Part shown: in pieces, positions 6,737 to 7,816 of the stretch
Numbering within the stretch: the first letter of the stretch is position 1
Layout: each line of letters begins with the position of its first letter
Program-made: the position numbers and the translations under genes
Origin: Burkholderiaceae bacterium
GTDB lineage: Bacteria; Pseudomonadota; Gammaproteobacteria; Burkholderiales; Burkholderiaceae_C
DNA length: 7,816 nucleotides
Assembly: GCA_025458585.1 (NCBI GenBank)
Contig: JALOSD010000079.1
Location: forward strand, 1-7,816
Direction: 5' to 3'
Notes under the pieces: generated by a model
Seen by the model: the letters and a program-made list of their open reading frames with translations, nothing else
Told to the model about the DNA's origin: nothing
The model's database searches: none

Positions 6737-7637
6737 TTGAGGACGACTCGCGGGTCGACGAGCTTGTAGAGCACGTCGGTCAGCAGGTTGATCAGCATCG
6801 TCAGCACCGCGACGTAGACCGTCACCGCCTGGATCACCGGGTAGTCGCTGCGGTTGACGGCGAGCAGCACCTCGCGGCCCAGGCCCGGGATCGAGAAGAA
6901 GACCTCGATCAGGAACGAGCCGACGAAGATGCCCGGCAGCGCGAGCGCGACGTTGGTCAGGATCGGGATCATCGCGTTGCGCAGCACGTGCTTGAGCAGC
7001 ACGGTGCGCTCGGTCAGGCCCTTCGCGCGCGCGGTGCGCACGTAGTCCTGGCCGATCTCGTCGAGGAAGAAGGTGCGGTACAGCCGCGTCTGCGGCGCCA
7101 GGCCGACCATCACCGCGAGCAGCACCGGCAGCGGCGCGTAGACGCTGAGGTTGGTCCAGAAGCTGTCGCTCCAGCCCTGCACCGGGAACCAGCCGAGCTG
7201 GAAGCCGAAGACGTACTGGCCGACGATGATGTAGACGAGGAAGCTGATCGACAGCGCGACGGTGCGCGCACGTAGGCGACGCCGATCGCGATCGGGATCG
7301 CGAGCAGCGTGTCGAGGACCAGGATCGGCACCATCACCGTCAGCGTCGCCGGCAGCCGCGTGGCGAACAGGTTGGCGACCGACTCGTTGGTCGCCCAGCT
7401 CTTGCCCCAGTCGAAGGTGACGATCTGCTTGAGGAAGATGCCGAGCTGCACCCACCACGGCTCGTTCAGGCCGAGCTGCTGGCGGATCGCATTGACCTGC
7501 TCCTCGGTCGCGTTCAGGCCACCGAGGATCTCGGCCGGGTCGCCGCCGAAGAACTTGAACAGCACGAACACGAGCAGCACGACGCCCGCGAGCGTCGGGA
7601 TCATCTGCCACAGGCGCCGGATCAGGTAGGCCGCCAT
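6733..7637 (-). pseudogene. Peptide-type ABC transporter permease, DppB/YejB family, frameshifted
   Basis: First gene of the importer operon, encoding the DppB-type permease, but split between two frames. From the ATG at 7637 (MAAYLIRRLWQMIPTLAGVV, the usual DppB start with helix 1) the frame is good to residue 124 (...IAIGVAYVR, codon 7268-7266). It then turns into Ser/Arg-rich nonsense and stops at 7110, giving a 175-residue truncated product. The correct C-terminal half resumes at 7263 in another frame (TVALSISFLVYIIVGQY...) and runs 176 residues to the stop at 6733. It carries the EAA loop (QDYVRTARAKGL, about 7050-7015) and the ending DPRVVLK. Two bases (7265-7264) lie between the halves. 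Compared with E. coli DppB as I recall it, about 11 residues are also absent between the Arg-Gly after helix 2 and the SMPIF-like helix, so about 34 bases (3n+1) may be missing. No slippery site suggests programmed frameshifting. No Shine-Dalgarno sequence is clear before 7637. A sequence error remains possible. Confidence 0.85.
7262..7271. repeat. Perfect 10-bp palindrome at the permease frame break
   Basis: GTGCGCGCAC is its own reverse complement and lies exactly where the two halves of the DppB-type permease lose register. If a longer GC-rich hairpin stood here, its interior could have been lost by replication slippage or skipped during sequencing, leaving such a closed palindrome. Similar GCGC-rich strings are common in this genome, so the coincidence alone is not proof. 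Confidence 0.5.
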
Positions 7638-7708
7638 CGGAAGTCGAGGGTTGCGTGAAGGGCGCGCCGGCGGGGTCGCCGCGGCGGGGCCGGATTTCGG
7701 GACGCGCG

Positions 7709-7714
7709 AGTGTA
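7709..7714 (-). promoter_or_regulatory. -10-like box for the ABC transporter operon
   Basis: On the minus strand this reads TACACT, a TANNNT-type -10 element followed by CGCGCG, ending about 71 bases before the permease ATG at 7637. It is the only AT-containing box of this shape in the upstream region facing the operon. No convincing -35 sequence lies at 17 or 18 bases (CAGCGC or TCAGCG). The 5' leader would be about 65 bases. Confidence 0.33.
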
Positions 7715-7753
7715 GGGCCCCGCCCCGGCCCGCGCTGACCGCGTTTTTCCCGA

Positions 7754-7781
7754 GCAAGCCCCGTGCCTGCGCGGGGCTTGC
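7754..7781. other. Perfect 10-bp inverted repeat (hairpin) upstream of the operon
   Basis: GCAAGCCCCG (7754-7763) pairs perfectly with CGGGGCTTGC (7772-7781) around the eight-base loop TGCCTGCG. The AAGCCCCG/CGGGGCTT core looks like a typical proteobacterial terminator stem. However, the nearby T-run (7744-7748) precedes the stem on the plus strand, and neither strand has a T-run just after it, so intrinsic termination is not supported in either direction. It lies upstream of the operon's -10-like box and would not be in the operon mRNA if that promoter is used. It could be a degraded terminator or a regulator-binding dyad. Confidence 0.6.
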
Positions 7782-7807
7782 GCCGCCGCGACGCATCAGG
7801 GCGCCGA

Positions 7808-7813
7808 TAGACT
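7808..7813 (+). promoter_or_regulatory. -10-like box at the right edge, facing out of the window
   Basis: TAGACT fits TANNNT and stands three bases before the window ends. The spacing resembles that of the -10-like box before the DUF2905 gene, so a divergent gene starting within about 10 bases of the window edge is plausible. There is no -35 match at the expected distance and no coding sequence in view to confirm it. Confidence 0.22.
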
Positions 7814-7816
7814 CCG

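Noticed and set aside
5945..6769. A 274-codon plus-strand frame opposite the DppC-type permease
   Set aside because: Highly charged, low-complexity translation with no domain, antisense to an intact permease.
7255..7275. Programmed ribosomal frameshift in the DppB-type permease
   Set aside because: There is no slippery heptamer at the junction, and the apparent loss of about 11 conserved-region residues fits a deletion or sequence error better.
7638..7796. Upstream start for the DppB-type permease at 7796
   Set aside because: The extra 53 residues cross the hairpin and the -10-like box and look non-coding; the family begins at MAAYLIRRLW-like sequence.

Overview
The window is very GC-rich (roughly 70% or more, judged by eye), with codons ending almost always in G or C. 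The gene content and sequence style suggest a betaproteobacterium of the Burkholderiales (Rubrivivax/Leptothrix-like). This is an inference from protein style and base composition; no rRNA or marker gene is present to settle it.

Layout. (1) Positions 1-3213, plus strand: the 3' part of a large membrane-bound hybrid sensor histidine kinase. It has about six membrane segments, four PAS-like domains, HisKA, HATPase and a C-terminal receiver. Its start lies before the window. (2) 3214-3746: mostly non-coding. It holds one possible 59-residue Pro/Ala-rich small protein on the minus strand (3433-3254) and some short inverted repeats. (3) 3747-3947, plus strand: a small two-helix membrane protein of the DUF2905 family, probably transcribed leaderless. 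(4) 3984-7637, minus strand: a tightly coupled peptide-type ABC importer operon. It runs from a DppB/YejB-type permease, through a DppC/YejE-type permease with a GTG start in a GTGA overlap, to a fused double ATPase (DppD+DppF, as in YejF or GsiA) joined by an ATGA overlap. (5) 7638-7816: non-coding upstream region with a -10-like box for the operon, a perfect 10-bp hairpin and, at the very edge, a second -10-like box pointing right.

How the genes work together. The three transport genes should form one inner-membrane importer: two permeases, with both ATPase domains on a single chain. No substrate-binding protein lies next to them. The first permease is broken as sequenced: its N-terminal part (residues 1-124) and C-terminal part (176 residues) are in different frames, meeting at a perfect GTGCGCGCAC palindrome. 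About 34 bases appear to be missing there, compared with DppB-type proteins as I remember them. This is either a real out-of-frame deletion or a hairpin-related sequencing or assembly error. The sensor kinase and the DUF2905 gene have no evident functional link to the transporter.

I see no clear novel multi-gene system. The points most worth checking are the disrupted permease, the candidate small protein, the missing binding protein and the promoter-like edge signals.
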